A stretch of 64,000 nt of DNA from Psychrobacter sp. UBA5136 (GCF_002414005.1 NZ_DHYG01000054.1:44471-108470); one strand, 5' to 3'; shown: positions 38,557 to 47,863, counted from the stretch's first letter. Notes: generated by a model from the sequence alone, not told the origin. Program-made: numbers and translations.

Positions 38557-38826
38557 CGATAGTTCCATCTGCATCATTGATAATACTTATGCCTATTTTT
38601 TAGCGATTCATTGACATATTGGCAAGATGAGGCAGCACAGTAGGATGAAAAGCGTTAAAATGACCTCATAACCATATATATAAGCCGAATATACAAGCCA
38701 ATTGAGTGGCTCTTTTTTATAACACACTGCTTTTATGTATATGGTTCTTATCACGGCATGCTTTGCTTTACCGCAACAGTGCATGGGGCAAACTATTGCT
38801 ACAATAGGCAGATAATAATCTATATT

Positions 38827-38893
38827 CTTAGGGCGTGTCCTCATTTTTAGCCCATTTAGCTATCCATCGGTTGAAATGAGGACAGGTCCTAAG
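38827..38893. repeat. 67-bp inverted-repeat element, copy 1 (upstream of ribB)
   Basis: Left arm CTTAGGGCGTGTCCTCATTT and right arm AAATGAGGACAGGTCCTAAG are complementary at 18 of 20 positions and enclose 27 bases. A related element lies at 48481-48533, sharing arm sequence and the internal CATCGSTTGA. The small size, terminal inverted repeats and lack of coding content suggest a miniature mobile-element remnant or dispersed palindrome. It ends 39 bases before the ribB start. Confidence 0.7.
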
Positions 38894-38931
38894 CAAACCT
38901 ATCTACAAATAATAAAATATTGAGACTTCCT

Positions 38932-40044
38932 ATGAGTTTAAATACGATTCCTGAGATTATCGAAGACATTCGTGCTGGCAAAATGGTCATCTTAATGGAT
39001 GACGAGGACCGCGAAAACGAAGGCGATATTATTATGGCCGCAACCCATGTGCGCCCTGATGATATTAACTTTATGATTACCCACGCTCGCGGTTTGGTTT
39101 GTTTAACCTTATCACAAGCACGCTGTCAGCAACTGGCTCTGCCGCTAATGTCAGACCGCAATGAAGCAAAATTTAGCACCAACTTTACCGTTTCTATTGA
39201 AGCGGCGGAAGGCGTGACCACGGGTATTTCTGCCGCCGACCGTGCTCGCACCATTCAAGCCGCCGTTTCGTCTTCAGCAAAACCAGAAGATATCGTCCAG
39301 CCTGGGCATATTTTCCCTATTATGGCGCAAAACGGTGGCGTCCTGCACCGCGCTGGTCATACCGAAGCGGGCTGTGACTTGGCGCGTCTAGCGGGTTTAG
39401 AGCCAGCAGCGGTTATCGTTGAAATCATCAATGCTGATGGTACGATGGCGCGCCGCGATGATTTGGAGATATTTGCTAAAGAGCATGGCCTCAAAATCGG
39501 GACGATTGCCGATTTGATTAACTACCGCATCGCCAATGAGCAGACGGTCGAAGAAGTTGAATCACATCCGTTTGAGACCGAATATGGCACCTTTACCTTG
39601 CATCGCTTCCGCGAGTTTGGTGCGGACGAGACCCATTTAGCCTTGGTAAAAGGCGATGTCAGTAAAGGCGTTAGCACGGTTCGGGTCCATGGTTTCCATC
39701 CATTACGCGACTTATTTGCCGCAAAAAACGACACCACTGGCCGTAGTGGCTGGAGCGTACGTTCAGCGTTGGAGGAAATCAATAACTCAGAGCGCGGCGT
39801 GCTGGTTTGGATTGGCAACCATCAGCCGATTGACTTGGGAGAAGCGCTGGATAAAGCGGCCGAAAATCAGTCAATGTCAACCATCGCCCAGCAGCCTTAT
39901 CGCAGCATTGGGGTTGGCGCGCAGATTTTACGCCATTTAGGCGTGCGTGATATGCGCTTACTGTCTTCGCCAATGAAGTTTTATGCGCTATCAGGCTTTG
40001 ATTTAAATGTCGTTGACTTCGTTCATGCGCCTAAACAAAAATAA
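38932..40044 (+). CDS. ribB: 3,4-dihydroxy-2-butanone-4-phosphate synthase with degenerate GTP cyclohydrolase II-like domain
   Basis: The N-terminal about 205 residues are RibB, which makes the four-carbon unit of riboflavin: MVILMDDEDRENEGDIIMAA (metal and substrate site), THARGLVC, FTVSIEAAEGVTTGISAADR and HRAGHTEAGCDLARLAG. The C-terminal about 160 residues follow the RibA fold (TFTLHRFREFG, VRVHGFHPLRDLF) but lack the three zinc cysteines of true GTP cyclohydrolase II, so this half should not open GTP. Such hybrids (RibBX type) are common in gammaproteobacteria. The ATG at 38932 is preferred to an upstream TTG. No FMN riboswitch is seen upstream. Confidence 0.92.
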   Translation: MSLNTIPEIIEDIRAGKMVILMDDEDRENEGDIIMAATHVRPDDINFMITHARGLVCLTLSQARCQQLALPLMSDRNEAKFSTNFTVSIEAAEGVTTGISAADRARTIQAAVSSSAKPEDIVQPGHIFPIMAQNGGVLHRAGHTEAGCDLARLAGLEPAAVIVEIINADGTMARRDDLEIFAKEHGLKIGTIADLINYRIANEQTVEEVESHPFETEYGTFTLHRFREFGADETHLALVKGDVSKGVSTVRVHGFHPLRDLFAAKNDTTGRSGWSVRSALEEINNSERGVLVWIGNHQPIDLGEALDKAAENQSMSTIAQQPYRSIGVGAQILRHLGVRDMRLLSSPMKFYALSGFDLNVVDFVHAPKQK

Positions 40045-40082
40045 AGCCTAGCAATTAAAAAGAACAGCACGATAAAAAAGGA

Positions 40083-40121
40083 AAAGGCACGCTAAATAAC
40101 GTTTAGCGTGCCCTTTTTATT
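40083..40121. terminator. Bidirectional terminator after ribB
   Basis: GGCACGCTAAA pairs perfectly with TTTAGCGTGCC around a short loop, with A and T runs on either side. It separates ribB from the convergent thioesterase gene. Confidence 0.9.
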
Positions 40122-40151
40122 TGTTTTTTATTTACCGTTATTTAAAAGCTT

Positions 40152-40643
40152 TTATAGCTTGGGCGTATGGCCAAATTGTGCTTCTAGTGCCAATAAGCGC
40201 TCACGCTCCTCAGTAGCCCAGGGTAATTTATCCTCTCCTTCACTATCCAAACGGACGATTACGGCATCAGCGGTCGCGACAATCGTTTTTTGAGCGCAGC
40301 TGTAATAGCTATATTCCATCACAATGCTGGTATTGCCCAAGCGCTGGCAGCGTACGCCTAATAACAAGGTGTCAGGATACGTGACAGGACGCAAATATTG
40401 ACAACTTGATTGCGCCAATACCGTCACCATACTGCCATCAAACATGCCGAGCGCCTGTAAGTAGCCAATCCGAGCCGATTCGGCATAACGATAGTAGACC
40501 ACGTTATTTAAATGGTTAAAAGCATCCATCTCGCCCCAATGGATCGGCTGCTGATAAATAATTGGATAGTACGCCAACTCGCTAGGACGGTCGTTATCTG
40601 AATGAGTATGACGTAAATCTGTATTTTGCTCAAAATTATTCAT
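40152..40643 (-). CDS. Acyl-CoA thioesterase of the hotdog fold (4HBT, YbgC/FadM-like)
   Basis: A 163-residue single-domain hotdog protein with the 4HBT active-site signature HWGEMDAFNHLNNVVYYRY (catalytic Asp in the GEMDAFNH loop) and the strand YLRPVTYPDTLLLG. The family hydrolyses acyl-CoA thioesters; the chain-length preference cannot be read here. About 25 polar residues precede the domain. It starts 48 bases after hemX stops and could be transcribed with the hem genes. Confidence 0.85.
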   Translation of the reverse strand: MNNFEQNTDLRHTHSDNDRPSELAYYPIIYQQPIHWGEMDAFNHLNNVVYYRYAESARIGYLQALGMFDGSMVTVLAQSSCQYLRPVTYPDTLLLGVRCQRLGNTSIVMEYSYYSCAQKTIVATADAVIVRLDSEGEDKLPWATEERERLLALEAQFGHTPKL

Positions 40644-40691
40644 TACTGTAGGTCTCTTATTGTTATCTGTATAAAATCTTAAAAGCTGCTA

Positions 40692-41648
40692 TTAATGCTT
40701 AGACTTAGCCAAAATTTGCGTGGTTAATAGTGGCGTTGGTTTTGGTGCAGTGGCAATTAGGCGATCTAACCAGTCGATAACTTCTGCAATATTATTAGGC
40801 GAGGACTTGGTTTGGATGTTATTTTTATGAGTATTTGACGTATTTTCTGCTTGAGCAGTTTTATTTTTTGTAGCTAATTTTGAAGCAGATGGTTGTGTTT
40901 CTAATGGCGATAAAGTCTGAAGCTGCTTACGGGCTTGGCGCAAATAACTGACCAACTGATCTTTTTCACGCATATTGCTGGCTTGACTGGCTAAATTTAA
41001 GGTCATAATTACTTCGTGAGTCGTAAGCTCTCTGCGCGTTAAGTTTCCATTGTTATCACTAGTATTAGTTTGGCCAAGCGTATTAGTGGGACGCTCATCA
41101 CTGTGCAAAAACTCTTGGATATTTTGAATGGCTAGGTTTTGTAGCTGCCACGGGCTGGGCTGCGAGCTTCTTGCCTGCAGGCGTTCAATATCTTTCATCA
41201 AGCTTTGCTTAATCACGACGGTGAGCGCTGGGGCAATCTCATTACTGCTTTGCGACAGTTGCCAATGCAGACCGCGCAGCAAATCAATCGCGGCACTGTC
41301 ATTATTGTCTACCAACAATCTATCCGCGGCTTGTATTTGAATGCGCAATAAATCGAGCTGGTTTTGCGCTTGACTACTGGCGGCGACGCGCGGCTCTGGC
41401 AGCGTCTGCTGACTCATTGCAAATATGCGATCGTCCATCTCGTTTAGGCGGCTGATGACTTGCTCATTACTTTGTAAACGTTCATTTACATTGCGCTCAA
41501 AACGCTGCTGGTTGATAAAAAACCAGAGTAAAGCGGCGATCAGCAGTAATATCACGAGCCACTGCAGACGTATCAAAAACATGTTTGCTTGCCGGCGCTG
41601 CTGAGTGGCAGAAGGTTCCTTAGACAACGATTCAGAATTTATGGGCAT
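40692..41648 (-). CDS. hemX: HemX-like membrane protein
   Basis: A 318-residue protein with one transmembrane segment (LQWLVILLLIAALLWFFI, about residues 28-46), a coiled coil (about 47-75) and a soluble domain with LDLLRIQIQAADRLLVDNND and AIDLLRGLHWQL that matches the HemX family. Despite old names it has no methyltransferase motifs. It lies directly downstream of hemD, as in other gammaproteobacteria. The C-terminal third contains an Asn/Ser/Thr-rich linker. Its role in haem synthesis is not established. Confidence 0.85.
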   Translation of the reverse strand: MPINSESLSKEPSATQQRRQANMFLIRLQWLVILLLIAALLWFFINQQRFERNVNERLQSNEQVISRLNEMDDRIFAMSQQTLPEPRVAASSQAQNQLDLLRIQIQAADRLLVDNNDSAAIDLLRGLHWQLSQSSNEIAPALTVVIKQSLMKDIERLQARSSQPSPWQLQNLAIQNIQEFLHSDERPTNTLGQTNTSDNNGNLTRRELTTHEVIMTLNLASQASNMREKDQLVSYLRQARKQLQTLSPLETQPSASKLATKNKTAQAENTSNTHKNNIQTKSSPNNIAEVIDWLDRLIATAPKPTPLLTTQILAKSKH

Positions 41649-41717
41649 AAGGCAGCACCGTTGGTGATTGATATAGGTAATCTTAAATAGATGGATTAAG
41701 AAAATTAAGCGTTCTTT

Positions 41718-42722
41718 TTAATTTGAATTTACTAGCGGTGAACGGATGGCCGCAAAAATCGTTTCTGGCGCCAAATCCTCCACCCGCCAATAGCTTAAAC
41801 CTCGCGCGGCGACCATATTGGCTAAACGCTCGCCCAATACCACATACGTAAAATCGGTGAGCTTTAGCGGCAGGCTAGCTGGTCTGTCTACCGTTAAACT
41901 TGACTCTACACTCTGCTCAGCCACTTCTTTAACAATTACCTGCCAATGCTCAAAAGCCGTGCCACTACTGACAATAACAATGGGCTTTGGCTGGGATTCA
42001 AAGGCTGATTGCGGTGTTTGCGGCTCAGTTTTTTGTGCAAGAAACTGAGCTTGCCATTTCTCATACTGCACCCTAGCATCACTGGGCATCTTGCGTTCAT
42101 ACCAAGCGATACTATCGATGTGCACACCGCGCGCCTGTAGCGTATTGACCAATAAACGCCGCCCACCAAGCCCGCGCCATACCAACAGCTTATCGCCAGC
42201 TTGCAGGCTGTCAATTTCTGGCATTGCTAACATACCTTCGTTGTTGGCAATAAGAGGCTGCAATACTTGATAATTCGCCGCATCTAGTTTGGCAGCATTT
42301 AACACCGCCGCAGTCGCTTCACCAACCGCAATCAAATGGCTTGGTGCTTTTAGCTGTTGACACTGTGCAGTTTCTTGCTCACTAGCAGCTTTCTCAGAGT
42401 TTTGAGTTTGACGCTCACGCTCAAGCGCTTGCCACACTGCCAATCCTGAAGCTGCTGCTGTTGGGCTGACAATGACAAGCGCCTGATAGTCACCGGCAAT
42501 CCATTGATGCATCAAGGTCATGTCTTGCTCAGACGTTGGGCGCGCTTCTAAGGTCAACATTGGCATATCAACCACTGACATCCCAGCCGCTTGCAAATGC
42601 TGCGTCAGTGGCGCGGCGCGCTCGACTGGGCGCGTATTGATGACGACTTGCGGCAGTGATGAGTGCTTATCAACAGGCGGATTTAAAGCAGAGGGCGTAG
42701 ATGATGACCAAGACATAAGCAT
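41718..42722 (-). CDS. hemD: Uroporphyrinogen-III synthase HemD
   Basis: HemD closes hydroxymethylbilane to uroporphyrinogen III. The family is poorly conserved, but VVINTRPVERAAPLTQHLQAAG at the start (shown here as VINTRPVERAAPL), IVSPTAAASGL, ALVIVSP and the central LVWRGLGGRRLLVNTLQARG and IAWYERKMP are typical. At 334 residues it is about 80 longer than E. coli HemD, owing to Gln/Glu/Ser-rich insertions. It lies between hemC and hemX. The hemC-hemD gap (184 bases) is filled with short repeats. Confidence 0.9.
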   Translation of the reverse strand: MLMSWSSSTPSALNPPVDKHSSLPQVVINTRPVERAAPLTQHLQAAGMSVVDMPMLTLEARPTSEQDMTLMHQWIAGDYQALVIVSPTAAASGLAVWQALERERQTQNSEKAASEQETAQCQQLKAPSHLIAVGEATAAVLNAAKLDAANYQVLQPLIANNEGMLAMPEIDSLQAGDKLLVWRGLGGRRLLVNTLQARGVHIDSIAWYERKMPSDARVQYEKWQAQFLAQKTEPQTPQSAFESQPKPIVIVSSGTAFEHWQVIVKEVAEQSVESSLTVDRPASLPLKLTDFTYVVLGERLANMVAARGLSYWRVEDLAPETIFAAIRSPLVNSN

Positions 42723-42772
42723 ACCGTGACAAAAGGCTTAAAAAGTGAGCTTAACCATAAAGTCATTTAGGA

Positions 42773-42805
42773 GACTCTATGATTAATAAACGACTCTATG
42801 ATTAA
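42773..42805. repeat. Direct duplication of a 14-mer between hemC and hemD
   Basis: GACTCTATGATTAA occurs at 42773-42786 and again at 42792-42805, a 19-base period. Together with the 16-bp array that follows it fills most of the hemC-hemD gap. Confidence 0.75.
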
Positions 42806-42834
42806 GGGATGGCGATATTTAACTATGATGCTGC

Positions 42835-42914
42835 TTAAGCGTTATTTAATTTAAACGTTACTTATTTTAAACATTACTTAGCTTAAGCGTTATTCAGTCT
42901 AAAGCATCATTTAG
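42835..42914. repeat. 16-bp tandem array at the 3' end of hemC
   Basis: Five adjacent 16-base units: TTAAGCGTTATTTAAT, TTAAACGTTACTTATT, TTAAACATTACTTAGC, TTAAGCGTTATTCAGT and CTAAAGCATCATTTAG. Adjacent units agree at about 11-13 of 16 positions. The fifth unit contains the hemC stop codon, so the array grows out of the coding end. Confidence 0.8.
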
Positions 42915-43956
42915 ACTGATAAATCGCTGATAAAATATCACCCGCGCCCATATCTAATAACTTCTCAGCGACTTCAATGCCTAATTGATTGGCTTGCGCT
43001 TCTTGCTCAGCTTGACTGCCGGTTAAGGTCAGGCGTTTTTCTGCTTTAAGCAGCTCACTACCGTCTTCTTGACCGACGCGGCCGCGCAGCCATAAAACGT
43101 CGCCTGCATCATTATTACCGTGTTGGCTATCATTTTTGCTGCTGCTTTTGCCGTTATTATCATCTGCTGCATCAGACATTTGCAATACTGCATAAGCGGC
43201 AATCGGCACTTGGCAACCGCCTTGTAAATAACGGTTCAGCGCGCGCTCAGCGATAAGGCGGATACGGGCTTTGTCATCATTTAACGGTGCCAGCAGTTTT
43301 AAAACCTCTTCATCGCCTTCACGGCATTCAATCGCTAGAGCGCCTTGTCCAACCGCTGGCAAGCAAATATCAATATCCAGCTCACTACGAATACGCTCGT
43401 CAAGCTCGATACGCTGCAAACCGCTGGTTGCCAAGATAATGGCATCATACTCGCCAGCGTCAAGCTTTCCTAAGCGCGTCCCAACGTTGCCGCGCAGGGT
43501 TTTGATTTGTAAATCGGGGCGATAGGCCTTGATTTGGCACTGGCGACGTAGACTTGCCGTACCGACCACCGCGCCTTTTGGCAACTCATCGATAGTATGA
43601 TAGATATTCGATACAAAGGCATCGGTTGGCGAAGCACGTTTACAGTAAACGCCGAGCGTTAGGCCTTTTGGCAATTCCATCGGCACGTCTTTTAAAGAAT
43701 GCACTGCAATATCGGCCTGCTTGTCATATAAAGCTTGCTCAAGCTCTTTAACGAACAACCCTTTGCCGCCAATTTTAGCCAGCGGCGTATCTAAAATCTT
43801 ATCACCTTTGGTGACAATTTTTAGCAGGTTAATGGTCATCTCTGGATACAGCGCTAGTAGGCGATCACGAATATGCTCAGCTTGCCATAACGCCAGTGGG
43901 CTCTGGCGAGTAGCGATATTTAAGGTAGTCAAAGCAGGTTGCTGCATGGTGCTCAT
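42907..43956 (-). CDS. hemC: Porphobilinogen deaminase (hydroxymethylbilane synthase) HemC
   Basis: HemC polymerises four porphobilinogens to hydroxymethylbilane. Signatures seen: [46 protein letters not shown] and [12 protein letters not shown], and the dipyrromethane-carrying cysteine in [13 protein letters not shown]. The start at 43956 has GAGG six bases upstream and removes 24 atypical residues. At 349 residues it is about 35 longer than E. coli HemC because of a polar insertion (Asp/Asn/Ser/Lys/Gly) after the cysteine loop. Confidence 0.95.
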   Translation of the reverse strand: MSTMQQPALTTLNIATRQSPLALWQAEHIRDRLLALYPEMTINLLKIVTKGDKILDTPLAKIGGKGLFVKELEQALYDKQADIAVHSLKDVPMELPKGLTLGVYCKRASPTDAFVSNIYHTIDELPKGAVVGTASLRRQCQIKAYRPDLQIKTLRGNVGTRLGKLDAGEYDAIILATSGLQRIELDERIRSELDIDICLPAVGQGALAIECREGDEEVLKLLAPLNDDKARIRLIAERALNRYLQGGCQVPIAAYAVLQMSDAADDNNGKSSSKNDSQHGNNDAGDVLWLRGRVGQEDGSELLKAEKRLTLTGSQAEQEAQANQLGIEVAEKLLDMGAGDILSAIYQSK

Positions 43957-44156
43957 AAAAGGCCTCAATAGGTTCGATACTAAAATAGCGACGGACTTAG
44001 TATCTTGACAATAATGCGAATGTGTCATTCAACATGGATGCTAAAAACGTTTTTTAAAGATGATATATGCAAAAAAATACCCCTATTTAAGCATAAATAA
44101 GGGTTTGATGATATGGCATGAGTATTTCAACAGATTACAGCGCCGCTGTTTAATAC

Positions 44157-44220
44157 TTTTAGAGCTATACAGTTTTAAAATTAGATGGTTTTAAAATTAG
44201 ATATTTTTAAAGTTACATGC
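44157..44220. repeat. 16-bp tandem array at the 3' end of algR
   Basis: Units TTTTAAAATTAGATGG (44173), TTTTAAAATTAGATAT (44189) and TTTTAAAGTTACATGC (44205), with a weaker unit at 44157. The last unit includes the algR stop codon and final Met codon, the same placement as the array at the end of hemC. Confidence 0.75.
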
Positions 44221-44950
44221 TTTGAATCTTTTCACGTAACGCTGGTAGATGGCGGCGGCTGACAGCGAGCGTCTCATCAATGCCTTTAAAATGCAGCTGA
44301 AATTGTCCTGCATCTAGCGTTTCTAAAAAGTCTAAATATTTAATATTGATAATGGCGTTGCGATGGACGCGAAACAATCTGCCTTTAAACTCTTGTTCAA
44401 GCTCTTTTAAGGTGTCATCAATAAGCACAATGCCATCTTTATGGCGTACTTTGACGTATTTTTGATCGGCGGTAAAATAGTAAATGTCTTCAAGTTCAAT
44501 CAGCTCAACACCGCGATGGGTACGCGCTGTGATGTGTTCGCGTACTGGACGAGCGGTTGGGTTTTCAAGCTTGCGAATCTCGTTTAATTGCGCGGCATTT
44601 AGGTTGGTGGCTTTTTCTAGCGCTTCTAATAACTCATCTTTATTTGCTGGTTTTAATAAATAACCGATGGCGTTGGCTTTTAGTGCTGCTATCGCATAAT
44701 GGTCATATGCGGTGACAAATATCATAGCGGGTGGATGCTTCAGCTTTGCAAGCTCTTGTGCACACTCTACCCCGTCCATCTCAGGCATACGAATATCAAG
44801 CAATATAATGTCTGGCTGCTGGGATTTTACGGCAATAATGGCTTCTGTGCCCGTTTTTGCTTGGGCAACCACCTCATGACCTGACTCTTTAACAATCCTA
44901 ACCAACCGCTCACGGGCTAAGGGCTCATCATCACAAACGACAATTCGCAT
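44213..44950 (-). CDS. algR: LytTR-family response regulator, AlgR-like
   Basis: A 245-residue regulator with an N-terminal receiver domain (acidic D7-D8, phospho-acceptor D52 in LLDIRMPEMDG, Thr and Lys in FVTAYD and LLKPA) and a C-terminal LytTR DNA-binding domain (about 135-245, including YYFTADQKYVKV and FRVHRNAIINIKYL). AlgR of Pseudomonas controls alginate, type IV pili and virulence; here the target genes are unknown. It lies between the kinase algZ and hemC, the same order as in Pseudomonas aeruginosa. Confidence 0.92.
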   Translation of the reverse strand: MRIVVCDDEPLARERLVRIVKESGHEVVAQAKTGTEAIIAVKSQQPDIILLDIRMPEMDGVECAQELAKLKHPPAMIFVTAYDHYAIAALKANAIGYLLKPANKDELLEALEKATNLNAAQLNEIRKLENPTARPVREHITARTHRGVELIELEDIYYFTADQKYVKVRHKDGIVLIDDTLKELEQEFKGRLFRVHRNAIINIKYLDFLETLDAGQFQLHFKGIDETLAVSRRHLPALREKIQSM

Positions 44951-45224
44951 GCAAACTCCTGTTTAAGCGCATACTTAGAAATTTTTAACAGTAATAACAT
45001 TTTTCTAGTGTTAACGATATTTTAGTATTAATCATATAGCAGCATTTACAGGTTATGATGAAGCAGAAATCCTGCCTCTTACTTAAGTTATAAACCAACT
45101 GCCTAACGTGCGCAAGCCATCAATAAACCTTTAGCGTTCATGCTTTTACATCAATAAGTAATACGATAAAAATTGCAATAAGTATGCCATCCTTACTGAT
45201 TAGCAAAGACTTTTAAAACCAAGA

Positions 45225-46409
45225 TTATAAACTGACATCTTGGAGTGGATAGCTAATATTAGTAAGAATTTGTTTATTGGTTATACTACTTTGAATGTCG
45301 GCACTTGGACCAAAATACGCACGTAGGCGCTCTGCCTGAATATAAAAATCCATATGTTGGCGCAAATCATGGTTAATCATCAAGGTTCTTTTAGGCAATT
45401 GCACACCAATAGCAATCTCAACGCGGTGCTGTAACCATTTGACTTTGATATCGATATGAATAGTGTCAGTGGTCATCTTAACCACGTTGACTAGCATCTT
45501 TTCAATCACGCTTTGTAAGGTTAAAGCCGTGATGACCATGTCATACATCACATCTTCGTTCGGTAGCTGCCAGTTTACCACCAATTTATCTGCCAAGCGG
45601 CTAGACTCAATGGCTAGATAATGCTCACAAAGGGCAATTTCTTCTTCAAAGCTGATTTCACGCGCGCCATCAAAACTGGCACGGAATAACGCTGAAACGT
45701 GCTGCAATAAAACGGCGGCGCGAGGCGGATCCGATTCAATCAGTGACATGAGGGTGTTGATGGTATTAAAAAAGAAATGCGGTGCAAGGCGAGCTTTTAG
45801 CACGTCGTTTTGGGCACTCAATTTTTGCTCAAAAGATTGTTTTAGCGCATTTAACTCGCGATATCGTCGTAAAAAGAACAGCAAAGCGGCTATAGTAAAC
45901 CCGGCGGTGATCAAGGTATGAAAAACAACTGCAGCAACAAGAAAATTAAAGCTTTGATTAAACCAGCCAAAGTTTAACAAAATGAGCAAAATAAGCGTCA
46001 CCGATATGGCCGTATTGGTGGTAATAATCAGCACCACGTACATACTGGCAGAAGCAACGCGCAATCGTTTTAACACCGGACGTAAATAGTCAATTAAATA
46101 AAAAGAGGGAAGAATGGCAAGCGTGATTTGAATAAATCTGGCAACAAACTTAATCACAAATTGTGAGCCATTTGGTACTGTATGGCGATCAATAATAGCG
46201 ATAAACAAAGTCCAAAAAAAGATTGTCAGCAGCCATTGCCAAGGCTTCATGATCTCCATGAGCTTGGGTATAAAAAACTCTAAGCGCTCCGCTAGTAAGG
46301 CAACCTCATCATTTGCTATACTTGAGTTCTTATTCTCTTGACTTGTCTTGTACCGATATGAACGCCAACTCTTCAAATAATAGTAATCCCGACTCAAATA
46401 AAAATTCAT
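45225..46409 (-). CDS. algZ: LytS-type sensor histidine kinase, AlgZ/FimS-like, with eroded ATP-binding domain
   Basis: The protein (up to 394 residues) has about four to six transmembrane segments (between residues 56 and 180) and the LytS/AlgZ phospho-acceptor box [17 protein letters not shown] (H211). The C-terminal ATPase region aligns poorly: the N-box expected as LQPLVENA reads LQSVIEKML, and the G-box DNGxG is not found (IGVQLPKR at that place). Pseudomonas AlgZ is also known to be atypical. The first ATG (46409) overlaps divergent argH by 52 bases, but FFIPKL at residues 45-50 resembles AlgZ N-termini, so a start upstream of it is kept; the exact start is uncertain. Confidence 0.75.
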   Translation of the reverse strand: MNFYLSRDYYYLKSWRSYRYKTSQENKNSSIANDEVALLAERLEFFIPKLMEIMKPWQWLLTIFFWTLFIAIIDRHTVPNGSQFVIKFVARFIQITLAILPSFYLIDYLRPVLKRLRVASASMYVVLIITTNTAISVTLILLILLNFGWFNQSFNFLVAAVVFHTLITAGFTIAALLFFLRRYRELNALKQSFEQKLSAQNDVLKARLAPHFFFNTINTLMSLIESDPPRAAVLLQHVSALFRASFDGAREISFEEEIALCEHYLAIESSRLADKLVVNWQLPNEDVMYDMVITALTLQSVIEKMLVNVVKMTTDTIHIDIKVKWLQHRVEIAIGVQLPKRTLMINHDLRQHMDFYIQAERLRAYFGPSADIQSSITNKQILTNISYPLQDVSL

Positions 46410-47863
46410 CCGTTTCTGATTCTAGCACAGATGCCTCTATAACCAACACTACTGTGCCGCAAAGCGCTGCAAATGGTCAAGGCCAGCAAATGTGGGGTGG
46501 CCGCTTTAGTGAAGCGACGGACAGTTTTGTCGCCGCCTTTACCGCCTCTGTTGGTTTTGATCAGCGCTTTGCTCGTCACGACATCCAAGGCTCGATTGCG
46601 CACGCAACCATGCTAAAAGAGTGCGGCATCCTAAGTGCTGACGACGTTGCGATTATTATCGATGGTCTACAACAAGTGCTGCGCGAGATTGAAGCGGGCG
46701 AGTTTAACTGGTCGATTGCCCTTGAAGACGTGCACATGAACGTTGAATCACGCTTGACGGATATCGTCGGTGCAGTTGGTAAAAAACTGCATACTGGCCG
46801 TAGCCGCAACGATCAAGTTGCCACCGATATTCGGTTATGGTTGCGTGAAGAAACCGATAACATCATTGCGTTGTTGGTCCGTTTGCAGAGTGGTTTATTA
46901 GATTTGGCTGAGCAGCATACCGACACCATTATGCCAGGCTTTACCCATTTACAAACGGCGCAGCCTGTGAGCTTTGGTCATCACGTGATGGCATGGTTTG
47001 AGATGCTTTACCGCGATACCGAGCGCCTAGTCGATGCGCGCCGCCGTATCAATCAGATGCCACTTGGTAGCGCTGCCCTTGCTGGCACGACCTTCCCGAT
47101 TGATCGTACCATCACTGCCAAATTGCTAGGGTTTGATGGTATTTGCCAAAACTCACTCGATGCGGTATCAGACCGTGATTTTGCTATTGAGTTTACCTCG
47201 GCAGCTTCTATTTTGATGATGCATATGTCACGTATGAGCGAAGAGATTATCCTGTGGATGTCCGCGCAATTTAACTTTGTGCAAATCCCTGATCGCTTTT
47301 GTACTGGCTCATCTATTATGCCGCAAAAGAAAAACCCTGACGTCCCTGAGCTGGTACGCGGTAAAGCGGCACGCGTGTTTGGGCAATTAATGACGCTGCT
47401 TAGCCTGATGAAAAGTCAGCCGCTTGCTTACAATAAAGACAACCAAGAAGACAAAGAGCCGCTATTTGATTGCGTTGATACCTTGACAGGTTCGCTACTT
47501 GCCTTTGCTGATATGCTGCCGAACATCACCCCAAATATCGAAGCCATGCGCGCCGCCACCATGAAAGGCTATGCAACGGCAACTGATTTGGCAGACTACT
47601 TGGTTCGCCGCGGCGTTGCTTTCCGTGATGCCCATGAAGTGGTCGGTAACGCCGTCGCTTTGGGTATTAAAGAGGGCGTTGATTTAAGCGACTTATCTTT
47701 AGCCCAGCTACAGCAGTTTAGCGATGCCATTGGCGACGATGTGTTTGACTATCTAACGCTAGAAGGCTCGTTGGCCGCTCGTGATCACTTAGGTGGTACT
47801 GCGCCAAATCAGGTTAAACAAGCGGTGATTAATGGTCGTGCGCGCCTAAAAGCTTTTGCATAA
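46358..47863 (+). CDS. argH: Argininosuccinate lyase
   Basis: ArgH splits argininosuccinate to arginine and fumarate. The family start [20 protein letters not shown] is found about 47 residues in, after a Ser/Asn-rich extension. Other signatures: [52 protein letters not shown], and the mobile catalytic loop [20 protein letters not shown]. The start at 46358 gives 501 residues. The fumarase/ASL fold is complete. It is divergent from algZ, as in Pseudomonas. Confidence 0.95.
   Translation: MNANSSNNSNPDSNKNSSVSDSSTDASITNTTVPQSAANGQGQQMWGGRFSEATDSFVAAFTASVGFDQRFARHDIQGSIAHATMLKECGILSADDVAIIIDGLQQVLREIEAGEFNWSIALEDVHMNVESRLTDIVGAVGKKLHTGRSRNDQVATDIRLWLREETDNIIALLVRLQSGLLDLAEQHTDTIMPGFTHLQTAQPVSFGHHVMAWFEMLYRDTERLVDARRRINQMPLGSAALAGTTFPIDRTITAKLLGFDGICQNSLDAVSDRDFAIEFTSAASILMMHMSRMSEEIILWMSAQFNFVQIPDRFCTGSSIMPQKKNPDVPELVRGKAARVFGQLMTLLSLMKSQPLAYNKDNQEDKEPLFDCVDTLTGSLLAFADMLPNITPNIEAMRAATMKGYATATDLADYLVRRGVAFRDAHEVVGNAVALGIKEGVDLSDLSLAQLQQFSDAIGDDVFDYLTLEGSLAARDHLGGTAPNQVKQAVINGRARLKAFA

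Noticed and set aside
38557..38931. Possible FMN riboswitch before ribB
   Set aside because: None of the conserved aptamer blocks (such as AGGGTGAAATTCCC or ACCGGCGGT) are present; the structure seen is the inverted-repeat element.
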